A stretch of DNA of 64,000 bases, from NCBI GenBank assembly GCA_964036275.1, contig OZ038436.1, forward strand, positions 24,526,639-24,590,638, written 5' to 3'. The notes beneath the pieces were generated by a model. It was not told the DNA's origin and made no database searches. It saw only the letters and a list, made by a program, of their open reading frames with translations. The position numbers and the translations under genes were made by a program. Positions 13,468 to 26,405 of this stretch are shown piece by piece. The stretch is from Litoditis marina. Its lineage: Eukaryota; Nematoda; Chromadorea; Rhabditida; Rhabditidae. How positions within the stretch are numbered: position 1 is the stretch's first letter; the number at the start of each line of letters is the position of its first letter.

Positions 13468-15419
13468 TTAATTCGTTTTTGTGGCTGTGCGCCACAGAAT
13501 AGATTGTCGTATTAGGTTTTTGTAGCTGGGAGCAACAGACTTGATAGCCGCATAAACTTTGTTTCTGTAGCTGCAAGGCAAAGAGTCAATAACCGCGTTA
13601 ATTCGTCTTTTGTGGCTGTGCGCCACAGAATATATAGTCGTATTAGGTTTTTGTAGCTGGGAGCAACAGACTTGATAGCCGTATGAACTTATCTCTGTAA
13701 CTGCAAGCCAACAAGTCGATAACCGCGATAATTCGTATTTTGTGGCTGTGCGCCACAGAATAGATTGTCGTATTAGGTTTTTGTAGCTGCGAGCAACAGA
13801 TTTGATAGCCGTATAAACTTTTTTCTGTAGCTGCAAGGCAAAGAGGTAATAACCGCGTTAATTTGTCTTTTGTGGCTGTGCGCCACAGAATATAAAGTCG
13901 TATTAGGTTTTTGTAGCCATGAGCAACAGACTTGATAGCCGTATAAACTTTTTTCTGTAGCTGCAAGGCAAAGAGTCGATAACCGCGTTAATTCGTATTT
14001 TGTGGCTGTGTGCCACAGAATAGATAGTTGTTATGGGTTTTTCTAGCTGGGAGCAACATACTTGATAGCCGTATAAACTTTTTTCTGTAGCTGCAAGGCA
14101 AAGAGTCAATAACCGCGTTAATTTGTCTTTTGTGGCTGTGCGCCACAGAATATAAAGTCGTATTAGGTTTTTGTAGCCATGAGCAACTTGATAGCCGTAT
14201 GAATAGATTTTACAGAATAGATTGTCGTATTAGGTTTTTGTAGCTGGGAGCAACAGATTTGATAGCCGTATGAAATGTTCTCTGTAACTGCAAGGCAAAG
14301 AGTCAATAACCGCGTTAATTTGTATTTTGTGGCTGTGCGCCACAGAATATAAAGTCGTAATATGTTTTTGTAGTTGGGAGCAACAGACTTGATAGCCGTA
14401 TGATTTTTTTTTGTAGCTACAAGTCAAAATGTCAATAACCGCGTTAATTCGTTTTTGTGGCTGTGCGCCACAGAATAGATTGTCGTATTAGGTTTTTGTA
14501 GCTGGGAGCAACATACTTGATAGCCGCATAAACTTTGTTTCTGTAGCTGCAAGGCAAAGAGTCAATAACCGCGTTAATTCGTCTTTTGTGGCTGTGCGCC
14601 ACAGAATATATAGTCGTATTAGGTTTTTGTAGCTGGGAGCAACAGACTTGATAGCCGTATGAACTTATCTCTGTAACTGCAAGCCAACAAGTCGATAACC
14701 GCGATAATTCGTATTTTGTGGCTGTGCGCCACAGAATATATAGTCGTATTAGGTTTTTGTAGCCATGAGCAACAGACTTGATAGCCGCATAAACTTTTTT
14801 CTGTAGCTGCAAGGCAAAGAGGTGATAACCGCGTTAATTTGTCTTTTGTGGCTGTGCGCCACAGAATATAAAGTCGTATTAGGTTTTTGTAGCCATGAGC
14901 AACAGACTTGATAGCCGTATAAACTTTTTTCTGTAGCTGCAAGGCAAAGAGTCGATAACCGCGTTAATTCGTATTTTGTGGCTGTGTGCCACAGAATAGA
15001 TAGTTGTTATGGGTTTTTCTAGCTGGGAGCAACATACTTGATAGCCGTATAAACTTTTTTCTGTAGCTGCAAGGCAAAGAGTCAATAACCGCGTTAATTT
15101 GTCTTTTGTGGCTGTGCGCCACGGAATATAAAGTCGTATTAGGTTTTTGTAGCCATGAGCAACTTGATAGCCGTATGAATAGATTTTACAGAATAGATTG
15201 TCGTATTAGGTTTTTGTAGCTGGGAGCAACAGATTTGATAGCCGTATGAAATGTTCTCTGTAACTGCAAGGCAAAGAGTCAATAACCGCGTTAATTTGTA
15301 TTTTGTGGCTGTGCGCCACAGAATATAAAGTCGTAATATGTTTTTGTAGTTGGGAGCAACAGACTTGATAGCCGTATGATTTTTTTCTGTAGCTGCAAGG
15401 CAAAGAGTCGATAACCGCG
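13468..15419. repeat. Higher-order repeat, 976-bp unit in tandem
   Basis: Blocks 13,468-14,443 and 14,444-15,419 correspond variant by variant with an offset of 976 bp. Each contains one short monomer, which explains the non-integer number of 130-bp units. Confidence 0.85.
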
Positions 15420-15595
15420 TTAATTCGTATTTTGTGGCTGTGTGCCACAGAATAGATAGTTGTTATGGGTTTTTCTAGCTGGGAGCAACATACTTGATAG
15501 CCGCATAAACTTTGTTTCTGTAGCTGCAAGGCAAAGAGTCAATAACCGCGTTAATTCGTCTTTTGTGGCTGTGCGCCACAGAATATATAGTCGTA

Positions 15596-17943
15596 TTAGG
15601 TTTTTGTAGCTGGGAGCAACAGACTTGATAGCCGTATGAACTTATCTCTGTAACTGCAAGCCAACAAGTCGATAACCGCGATAATTCGTATTTTGTGGCT
15701 GTGCGCCACAGAATATATAGTCGTATTAGATTTTTGTAGCTGCGAGCAACAGATTTGATAGCCGTATAAACTTTTTTCTGTAGCTGCAAGGCAAAGAGTC
15801 AATAACCGCGTTAATTCGTCTTTTGTGGCTGTGCGCCACAGAATATATAGTCGTATTAGGTTTTTGTAGCTGCGAGCAACAGATTTGATAGCCGTATAAA
15901 CTTTTTTCTGTAGCTGCAAGGCAAAGAGGTAATAACCGCGTAAATTTGTCTTTTGTGGCTGTGCGCCACAGAATATAAAGTCGTATTAAGTTTTTGTAGC
16001 CATGAGCAACAGACTTGATAGCCGTATAAACTTTTTTTCTGTAGCTGCAAGGCAAAGAGTCGATAACCGCGTTAATTCGTATTTTGTGGCTGTGTGCCAC
16101 ATAATAGATAGTTGTTATGGGTTTTTCTAGCTGGGAGCAACATACTTGATAGCCGTATAAACTTTTTTCTGTAGCTGCAAGGCAAAGAGTCAATAACCGC
16201 GTTAATTTCTATTTTGTGGCTGTGCGTCACAGAATAGATTGTCGTATCAGGTTTTTGTAGCTGGGAACAACATACTTGATAGCCGTATCAACTTTTTTCT
16301 GTAGCTGCAAAGCAAACAGTCGATAACCGCGTTAATTCGTATTTTGTGGCTGTGTGCCACAGAATAGATAGTCGTATTAGGTTTTTGTAGCTGGGAGCAA
16401 CATACTTGACAGCCGTATAAACTTTTTTCTGTAGCTGCACGGCAAAGAGTCAATAACCGCGTAAATTTGTCTTTTGTGGCTGTGCGCCACAGAATATAAA
16501 GTCGTATTAGGTTTTTGTAGCTGCTGGGAGCAACAGACTTGATAGCCGTATAAACTTTTTTCTGTAGCTGCAAGGCAAAGAGGTAATAACCGCGTTAATT
16601 TGTCTTTTGTGTCTGTGCGCCACAGAATATACAGTCGTATTAGGTTTTTGTAGCTGGGAGCAACAGATTTGATAGCCGTATGAAATGTTCTCTGTAACTG
16701 CAAGGCAAAGAGTCAATAACCGCGTTAATTCGTCTTTTGTGGCTGTGCGCCACAGAATATATAGTCGTATTAGGTTTTTGTAGCTGGGAGCAACAGACTT
16801 GATAGCCGTATGAACTTATCTCTGTAACTGCAAGCCAACAAGTCGATAACCGCGATAATTCGTATTTTGTGGCTGTGCGCCACAGAATAGATTGTCGTAT
16901 TAGGTTTTTGTAGCTGCGAGCAACAGATTTGATAGCCGTATAAACTTTTTTCTGTAGCTGCAAGGCAAAGAGTCAATAACCGCGTTAATTCGTCTTTTGT
17001 GGCTGTGCGCCACAGAATATATAGTCGTATTAGGTTTTTGTAGCTGCGAGCAACAGATTTGATAGCCGTATAAACTTTTTTCTGTAGCTGCAAGGCAAAG
17101 AGGTAATAACCGCGTAAATTTGTCTTTTGTGGCTGTGCGCCACAGAATATAAAGTCGTATTAAGTTTTTGTAGCCATGAGCAACAGACTTGATAGCCGTA
17201 TAAACTTTTTTTCTGTAGCTGCAAGGCAAAGAGTCGATAACCGCGTTAATTCGTATTTTGTGGCTGTGTGCCACATAATAGATAGTTGTTATGGGTTTTT
17301 CTAGCTGGGAGCAACATACTTGATAGCCGTATAAACTTTTTTCTGTAGCTGCAAGGCAAAGAGTCAATAACCGCGTTAATTTCTATTTTGTGGCTGTGCG
17401 TCACAGAATAGATTGTCGTATCAGGTTTTTGTAGCTGGGAACAACATACTTGATAGCCGTATCAACTTTTTTCTGTAGCTGCAAAGCAAACAGTCGATAA
17501 CCGCGTTAATTCGTATTTTGTGGCTGTGTGCCACAGAATAGATAGTCGTATTAGGTTTTTGTAGCTGGGAGCAACATACTTGACAGCCGTATAAACTTTT
17601 TTCTGTAGCTGCACGGCAAAGAGTCAATAACCGCGTAAATTTGTCTTTTGTGGCTGTGCGCCACAGAATATAAAGTCGTATTAGGTTTTTGTAGCTGCTG
17701 GGAGCAACAGACTTGATAGCCGTATAAACTTTTTTCTGTAGCTGCAAGGCAAAGAGGTAATAACCGCGTTAATTTGTCTTTTGTGTCTGTGCGCCACAGA
17801 ATATACAGTCGTATTAGGTTTTTGTAGCTGGGAGCAACAGATTTGATAGCCGTATGAAATGTTCTCTGTAACTGCAAGGCAAAGAGTCAATAACCGCGTT
17901 AATTCGTCTTTTGTGGCTGTGCGCCACAGAATATATAGTCGTA
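15596..17943. repeat. Higher-order repeat, 1,174-bp unit (9-mer) in tandem
   Basis: Blocks 15,596-16,769 and 16,770-17,943 share the same variants at a 1,174-bp offset. This includes the unusual monomer with a GCTGCTGGGAG insertion near 16,521 and 17,695. Confidence 0.85.
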
Positions 17944-20900
17944 TTAGGTTTTTGTAGCTGGGAGCAACAGACTTGATAGCCGTATGAACTTATCTCTGTA
18001 ACTGCAAGCCAACAAGTCGATAACCGCGATAATTCGTATTTTGTGGCTGTGCGCCACAGAATAGATTGTCGTATTAGGTTTTTGTAGCTGCGAGCAACAG
18101 ATTTGATAGCCGTATAAACTTTTTTCTGTAGCTGCAAGGCAAAGAGGTAATAACCGCGTTAATTTGTCTTTTGTGGCTGTGCGCCACAGAATATAAAGTC
18201 GTATTAGGTTTTTGTAGCCATGAGCAACAGACTCGATAGCCGTATAAACTTTTTTCTGTAGCTGCAAGGCAAAGAGTCGATAACCGCGTTAATTCGTATT
18301 TTGTGGCTGTGTGCCACAGAATAGATAGTTGTTATGGGTTTTCTAGCTGGGAGCAACATACTTGATAGCCGTATAAACTTTTTTCTGTAGCTGCAAGGCA
18401 AAGAGTCAATAACCGCGTTAATTTGTCTTTTGTGGCTGTGCGCCACAGAATATAAAGTCGTATTAGGTTTTTGTAGCCATGAGCAACTTGATAGCCGTAT
18501 GAATAGATTTTACAGAATAGATTGTCGTATTAGGTTTTTGTAGCTGGGAGCAACATATTTGATAGCCGTATGAACTGTTCTCTGTAGCTGCAAGGCAAAG
18601 AGTCGATAACCGCGTTAATTTGTATTTTGTGGCTGTGCGCCACAGAATAGATTGTCGTATCAGGTTTTTGTAGCTGGGAACAACATACTTGATAGCCGTA
18701 TCAACTTTTTTCTGTAGCTGCAAAGCAAACAGTCGATAACCGCGTTAATTCGTATTTTGTGGCTGTGTGCCACAGAATAGATAGTCGTATTAGGTTTTTG
18801 TAGCTGGGAGCAACAGACTTGATAGCCGTATAAACTTTTTTCTGTAGCTGCAAGGCAAAGAGTCGATAACCGCGTTAATTCGTATTTTGTGGCTGTGTGC
18901 CACAGAATAGATAGTTGTTATGGGTTTTTCTAGCTGGGAGCAACATACTTGATAGCCGTATAAACTTTTTTCTGTAGCTGCAAGGCAAAGAGTCGATAAC
19001 CGCGTTAATTCGTATTTTGTGGCTGTGTGCCACAGAATAGATAGTTGTTATGGGTTTTTCTAGCTGGGAGCAACATACTTGATAGCCGTATAAACTTTTT
19101 TCTGTAGCTGCAAGGCAAAGAGTCAATAACCGCGTTAATTTGTCTTTTGTGGCTGTGCACCACGGAATATAAAGTCGTATTAGGTTTTTGTAGCCATGAG
19201 CAACTTGATAGCCGTATGAATAGATTTTACAGAATAGATTGTCGTATTAGGTTTTTGTAGCTGGGAGCAACAGATTTGATAGCCGTATGAAATGTTCTCT
19301 GTAACTGCAAGGCAAAGAGTCAATAACCGCGTTAATTTGTATTTTGTGGCTGTGCGCCACAGAATATAAAGTCGTAATATGTTTTTGTAGTTGGGAGCAA
19401 CAGACTTGATAGCCGTATGATTTTTTTCTGTAGCTGCAAGGCAAAGAGTCGATAACCGCGTTAATTCGTATTTTGTGGCTGTGTGCCACAGAATAGATAG
19501 TTGTTATGGGTTTTTCTAGCTGGGAGCAACATACTTGATAGCCGCATAAACTTTGTTTCTGTAGCTGCAAGGCAAAGAGTCAATAACCGCGTTAATTCGT
19601 CTTTTGTGGCTGTGCGCCACAGAATATATAGTCGTATTAGGTTTTTGTAGCTGGGAGCAACAGACTTGATAGCCGTATAAACTTATCTCTGTAACTGCAA
19701 GCCAACAAGTCGATAACCGCGATAATTCGTATTTTGTGGCTGTGCGCCACAGAATATATAGTCGTATTAGATTTTTGTAGCTGCGAGCAACAGATTTGAT
19801 AGCCGTATAAACTTTTTTCTGTAGCTGCAAGGCAAAGAGTCAATAACCGCGTTAATTCGTCTTTTGTGGCTGTGCGCCACAGAATATATAGTCGTATTAG
19901 GTTTTTGTAGCTGCGAGAAACAGATTTGATAGCCGTATAAACTTTTTTCTGTAGCTGCAAGGCAAAGAGGTAATAACCGCGTAAATTTGTCTTTTGTGGC
20001 TGTGCGCCACAGAATATAAAGTCGTATTAAGTTTTTGTAGCCATGAGCAACAGACTTGATAGCCGTATAAACTTTTTTTCTGTAGCTGCAAGGCAAAGAG
20101 TCGATAACCGCGTTAATTCGTATTTTGTGGCTGTGTGCCACATAATAGATAGTTGTTATGGGTTTTTCTAGCTGGGAGCAACATACTTGATAGCCGTATA
20201 AACTTTTTTCTGTAGCTGCAAGGCAAAGAGTCAATAACCGCGTTAATTTCTATTTTGTGGCTGTGCGCCACAGAATAGATTGTCGTATCAGGTTTTTGTA
20301 GCTGGGAACAACATACTTGATAGCCGTATCAACTTTTTTCTGTAGCTGCAAAGCAAACAGTCGATAACCGCGTTAATTCGTATTTTGTGGCTGTGTGCCA
20401 CAGAATAGATAGTCGTATTAGGTTTTTGTAGCTGGGAGCAACATACTTGACAGCCGTATAAACTTTTTTCTGTAGCTGCACGGCAAAGAGTCAATAACCG
20501 CGTAAATTTGTCTTTTGTGGCTGTGCGCCACAGAATATAAAGTCGTATTAGGTTTTTGTAGCTGGGAGCAACAGACTTGATAGCCGTATAAACTTTTTTC
20601 TGTAGCTGCAAGGCAAAGAGGTAATAACCGCGTTAATTTGTCTTTTGTGTCTGTGCGCCACAGAATATACAGTCGTATTAGGTTTTTGTAGCTGGGAGCA
20701 ACAGATTTGATAGCCGTATGAAATGTTCTCTGTAACTGCAAGGCAAAGAGTCAATAACCGCGTTAATTCGTCTTTTGTGGCTGTGCGCCACAGAATATAT
20801 AGTCGTATTAGGTTTTTGTAGCTGGGAGCAACAGACTTGATAGCCGTATGAACTTATCTCTGTAACTGCAAGCCAACAAGTCGATAACCGCGATAATTCG

Positions 20901-23900
20901 TATTTTGTGGCTGTGCGCCACAGAATAGATTGTCGTATTAGGTTTTTGTAGCTGCGAGCAACAGATTTGATAGCCGTATAAACTTTTTTCTGTAGCTGCA
21001 AGGCAAAGAGGTAATAACCGCGTTAATTTGTCTTTTGTGGCTGTGCGCCACAGAATATAAAGTCGTATTAGGTTTTTGTAGCCATGAGCAACAGACTCGA
21101 TAGCCGTATAAACTTTTTTCTGTAGCTGCAAGGCAAAGAGTCGATAACCGCGTTAATTCGTATTTTGTGGCTGTGTGCCACAGAATAGATAGTTGTTATG
21201 GGTTTTCTAGCTGGGAGCAACATACTTGATAGCCGTATAAACTTTTTTCTGTAGCTGCAAGGCAAAGAGTCAATAACCGCGTTAATTTGTCTTTTGTGGC
21301 TGTGCGCCACAGAATATAAAGTCGTATTAGGTTTTTGTAGCCATGAGCAACTTGATAGCCGTATGAATAGATTTTACAGAATAGATTGTCGTATTAGGTT
21401 TTTGTAGCTGGGAGCAACATATTTGATAGCCGTATGAACTGTTCTCTGTAGCTGCAAGGCAAAGAGTCGATAACCGCGTTAATTTGTATTTTGTGGCTGT
21501 GCGCCACAGAATAGATTGTCGTATCAGGTTTTTGTAGCTGGGAACAACATACTTGATAGCCGTATCAACTTTTTTCTGTAGCTGCAAAGCAAACAGTCGA
21601 TAACCGCGTTAATTCGTATTTTGTGGCTGTGTGCCACAGAATAGATAGTCGTATTAGGTTTTGTAGCTGGGAGCAACATACTTGACAGCCGTATAAACTT
21701 TTTTTCTGTAGCTGCACGGCAAAGAGTCAATAACCGCGTAAATTTGTCTTTTGTGGCTGTGCGCCACAGAATATAAAGTCGTATTAGGTTTTTGTAGCTG
21801 GGAGCAACAGACTTGATAGCCGTATAAACTTTTTTCTGTAGCTGCAAGGCAAAGAGGTAATAACCGCGTTAATTTGTTTTTTGTGTCTGTGCGCCACAGA
21901 ATATACAGTCGTATTAGGTTTTTGTAGCTGGGAGCAACAGATTTGATAGCCGTATGAAATGTTCTCTGTAACTGCAAGGCAAAGAGTTAATAACCGCGTT
22001 AATTTGTATTTTGTGGCTGTGCGCCACAGAATATAAAGTCGTAATATGTTTTTGTAGTTGGGAGCAACAGACTTGATAGCCGTATCAACTTTTTTCTGTA
22101 GCTGCAAAGAAAACAGTCGATAACCGCGTTAATTCGTATTTTGTGGCTGTGTGCCACAGAATATAAAGTCGTATTAGGTTTTTGTAGCCATGAGCAACAG
22201 ACTTGATAGCCGTATAAACTTTTTTCTGTAGCTGCAAGGCAAAGAGTCGATAACCGCGTTAATTCGTATTTTGTGGCTGTGTGCCACAGAATAGATAGTT
22301 GTATTGGGTTTTTCTAGCTGGGAGCAACATACTTGACAGCCGTATAAACTTTTTTTCTGTAGCTGCACGGCAAAGAGTCAATAACCGCGTAAATTTGTCT
22401 TTTGTGGCTGTGCGCCACAGAATATGAAGTCGTATTAGGTTTTTGTAGCTGGGAGCAACAGACTTGATAGCCGTATGAACTTCTTTCTGTAGCTGCAAGG
22501 CAAAGAGGTAATAACCGCGTTAATTCGTATTTTGTGGCTGTGCGCCACAGAATAGATTGTCGTATTAGGTTTTTGTAGCTGCGAGCAACAGATTTGATAG
22601 CCGTATAAACTTTTTTCTGTAGCTGCAAGGCAAAGAGGTAATAACCGCGTTAATTTGTCTTTTGTGGCTGTGCGCCACAGAATATAAAGTCGTATTAGGT
22701 TTTTGTAGCCATGAGCAACAGACTCGATAGCCGTATAAACTTTTTTCTGTAGCTGCAAGGCAAAGAGTCGATAACCGCGTTAATTCGTATTTTGTGGCTG
22801 TGTGCCACAGAACAGATAGTTGTTATGGGTTTTCTAGCTGGGAGCAACATACTTGATAGCCGTATAAACTTTTTTCTGTAGCTGCAAGGCAAAGAGTCAA
22901 TAACCGCGTTAATTTGTCTTTTGTGGCTGTGCGCCACAGAATATAAAGTCGTATTAGGTTTTTGTAGCCATGAGCAACTTGATAGCCGTATGAATAGATT
23001 TTACAGAATAGATTGTCGTATTAGGTTTTTGTAGCTGGGAGCAACATATTTGATAGCCGTATGAACTGTTCTCTGTAGCTGCAAGGCAAAGAGTCGATAA
23101 CCGCGTTAATTTGTATTTTGTGGCTGTGCGCCACAGAATAGATTGTCGTATCAGGTTTTTGTAGCTGGGAACAACATACTTGATAGCCGTATCAACTTTT
23201 TTCTGTAGCTGCAAAGCAAACAGTCGATAACCGCGTTAATTCGTATTTTGTGGCTGTGTGCCACAGAATAGATAGTCGTATTAGGTTTTTGTAGCTGGGA
23301 GCAACATACTTGACAGCCGTATAAACTTTTTTTCTGTAGCTGCACGGCAAAGAGTCAATAACCGCGTAAATTTGTCTTTTGTGGCTGTGCGCCACAGAAT
23401 ATAAAGTCGTATTAGGTTTTTGTAGCTGGGAGCAACAGACTTGATAGCCGTATAAACTTTTTTCTGTAGCTGCAAGGCAAAGAGGTAATAACCGCGTTAA
23501 TTTGTTTTTTGTGTCTGTGCGCCACAGAATATACAGTCGTATTAGGTTTTTGTAGCTGGGAGCAACAGATTTGATAGCCGTATGAAATGTTCTCTGTAAC
23601 TGCAAGGCAAAGAGTTAATAACCGCGTTAATTTGTATTTTGTGGCTGTGCGCCACAGAATATAAAGTCGTAATATGTTTTTGTAGTTGGGAGCAACAGAC
23701 TTGATAGCCGTATCAACTTTTTTCTGTAGCTGCAAAGAAAACAGTCGATAACCGCGTTAATTCGTATTTTGTGGCTGTGTGCCACAGAATAGATTGTCGT
23801 ATTAGGTTTTTGTAGCTGCGAGCAACAGATTTGATAGCCGTATAAACTTTTTTCTGTAGCTGCAAGGCAAAGAGGTAATAACCGCGTTAATTTGTCTTTT

Positions 23901-26405
23901 GTGGCTGTGCGCCACAGAATATAAAGTCGTATTAGGTTTTTGTAGCCATGAGCAACAGACTCGATAGCCGTATAAACTTTTTTCTGTAGCTGCAAGGCAA
24001 AGAGTCGATAACCGCGTTAATTCGTATTTTGTGGCTGTGTGCCACAGAATAGATAGTTGTTATGGGTTTTCTAGCTGGGAGCAACATACTTGATAGCCGT
24101 ATAAACTTTTTTCTGTAGCTGCAAGGCAAAGAGTCAATAACCGCGTTAATTTGTCTTTTGTGGCTGTGCGCCACAGAATATAAAGTCGTATTAGGTTTTT
24201 GTAGCCATGAGCAACTTGATAGCCGTATGAATAGATTTTACAGAATAGATTGTCGTATTAGGTTTTTGTAGCTGGGAGCAACATATTTGATAGCCGTATG
24301 AACTGTTCTCTGTAGCTGCAAGGCAAAGAGTCGATAACCGCGTTAATTTGTATTTTGTGGCTGTGCGCCACAGAATAGATTGTCGTATCAGGTTTTTGTA
24401 GCTGGGAACAACATACTTGATAGCCGTATCAACTTTTTTCTGTAGCTGCAAAGCAAACAGTCGATAACCGCGTTAATTCGTATTTTGTGGCTGTGTGCCA
24501 CAGAATAGATAGTCGTATTAGGTTTTTGTAGCTGGGAGCAACATACTTGACAGCCGTATAAACTTTTTTTCTGTAGCTGCACGGCAAAGAGTCAATAACC
24601 GCGTAAATTTGTCTTTTGTGGCTGTGCGCCACAGAATATAAAGTCGTATTAGGTTTTTGTAGCTGGGAGCAACAGACTTGATAGCCGTATAAACTTTTTT
24701 CTGTAGCTGCAAGGCAAAGAGGTAATAACCGCGTTAATTTGTTTTTTGTGTCTGTGCGCCACAGAATATACAGTCGTATTAGGTTTTTGTAGCTGGGAGC
24801 AACAGATTTGATAGCCGTATGAAATGTTCTCTGTAACTGCAAGGCAAAGAGTTAATAACCGCGTTAATTTGTATTTTGTGGCTGTGCGCCACAGAATATA
24901 AAGTCGTAATATGTTTTTGTAGTTGGGAGCAACAGACTTGATAGCCGTATCAACTTTTTTCTGTAGCTGCAAAGAAAACAGTCGATAACCGCGTTAATTC
25001 GTATTTTGTGGCTGTGTGCCACAGAATATAAAGTCGTATTAGGTTTTTGTAGCCATGAGCAACAGACTTGATAGCCGTATAAACTTTTTTCTGTAGCTGC
25101 AAGGCAAAGAGTCGATAACCGCGTTAATTCGTATTTTGTGGCTGTGTGCCACAGAATAGATAGTTGTATTGGGTTTTTCTAGCTGGGAGCAACATACTTG
25201 ACAGCCGTATAAACTTTTTTTCTGTAGCTGCACGGCAAAGAGTCAATAACCGCGTAAATTTGTCTTTTGTGGCTGTGCGCCACAGAATATGAAGTCGTAT
25301 TAGGTTTTTGTAGCTGGGAGCAACAGACTTGATAGCCGTATAAACTTTTTTCTGTAGCTGCAAGGCAAAGAGGTAATAACCGCGTTAATTTGTCTTTTGT
25401 GTCTGTGCGCCACAGAATATACAGTCGTATTAGGTTTTTGTAGCTGGGAGCAACAGATTTGATAGCCGTATGAAATGTTCTCTGTAACTGCAAGGCAAAG
25501 AGTCAATAACCGCGTTAATTTGTATTTTGTGGATGTGCGCCACAGAATATAAAGTCGTAATATGTTTTTGTAGTTGGGAGCAACAGACTTGATAGCCGTA
25601 TGATTTTTTTTGTAGCTGCAAGTCAAAATGTCAATAACCGCGTTAATTCGTTTTTGTGGCTGTGCGCCACAGAATAGATTGTCGTATTAGGTTTTTGTAG
25701 CTGGGAGCAACAGACTTGATAGCCGCATAAACTTTGTTTCTGTAGCTGCAAGGCAAAGAGTCAATAACCGCGTTAATTCGTCTTTTGTGGCTGTGCGCCA
25801 CAGAATATATAGTCGTATTAGGTTTTTGTAGCTGGGAGCAACAGACTTGATAGCCGCATAAACTTTGTTTCTGTAGCTGCAAAGCAAACAGTCGATAACC
25901 GCGTTAATTCGTATTTTGTGGCTGTGTGCCACAGAATAGATAGTCGTATTAGGTTTTTGTAGCTGGGAGCAACAGACTTGATAGCCGTATAAACTTTTTT
26001 CTGTAGCTGCAAGGCAAAGAGTCGATAACCGCGTTAATTCGTATTTTGTGGCTGTGTGCCACAGAATAGATAGTTGTTATGGGTTTTTCTAGCTGGGAGC
26101 AACATACTTGATAGCCGTATAAACTTTTTTCTGTAGCTGCAAGGCAAAGAGTCGATAACCGCGTTAATTCGTATTTTGTGGCTGTGTGCCACAGAATAGA
26201 TAGTTGTTATGGGTTTTTCTAGCTGGGAGCAACATACTTGATAGCCGTATAAACTTTTTTCTGTAGCTGCAAGGCAAAGAGTCAATAACCGCGTTAATTT
26301 GTCTTTTGTGGCTGTGCGCCACGGAATATAAAGTCGTATTAGGTTTTTGTAGCCATGAGCAACTTGATAGCCGTATGAATAGATTTTACAGAATAGATTG
26401 TCGTA

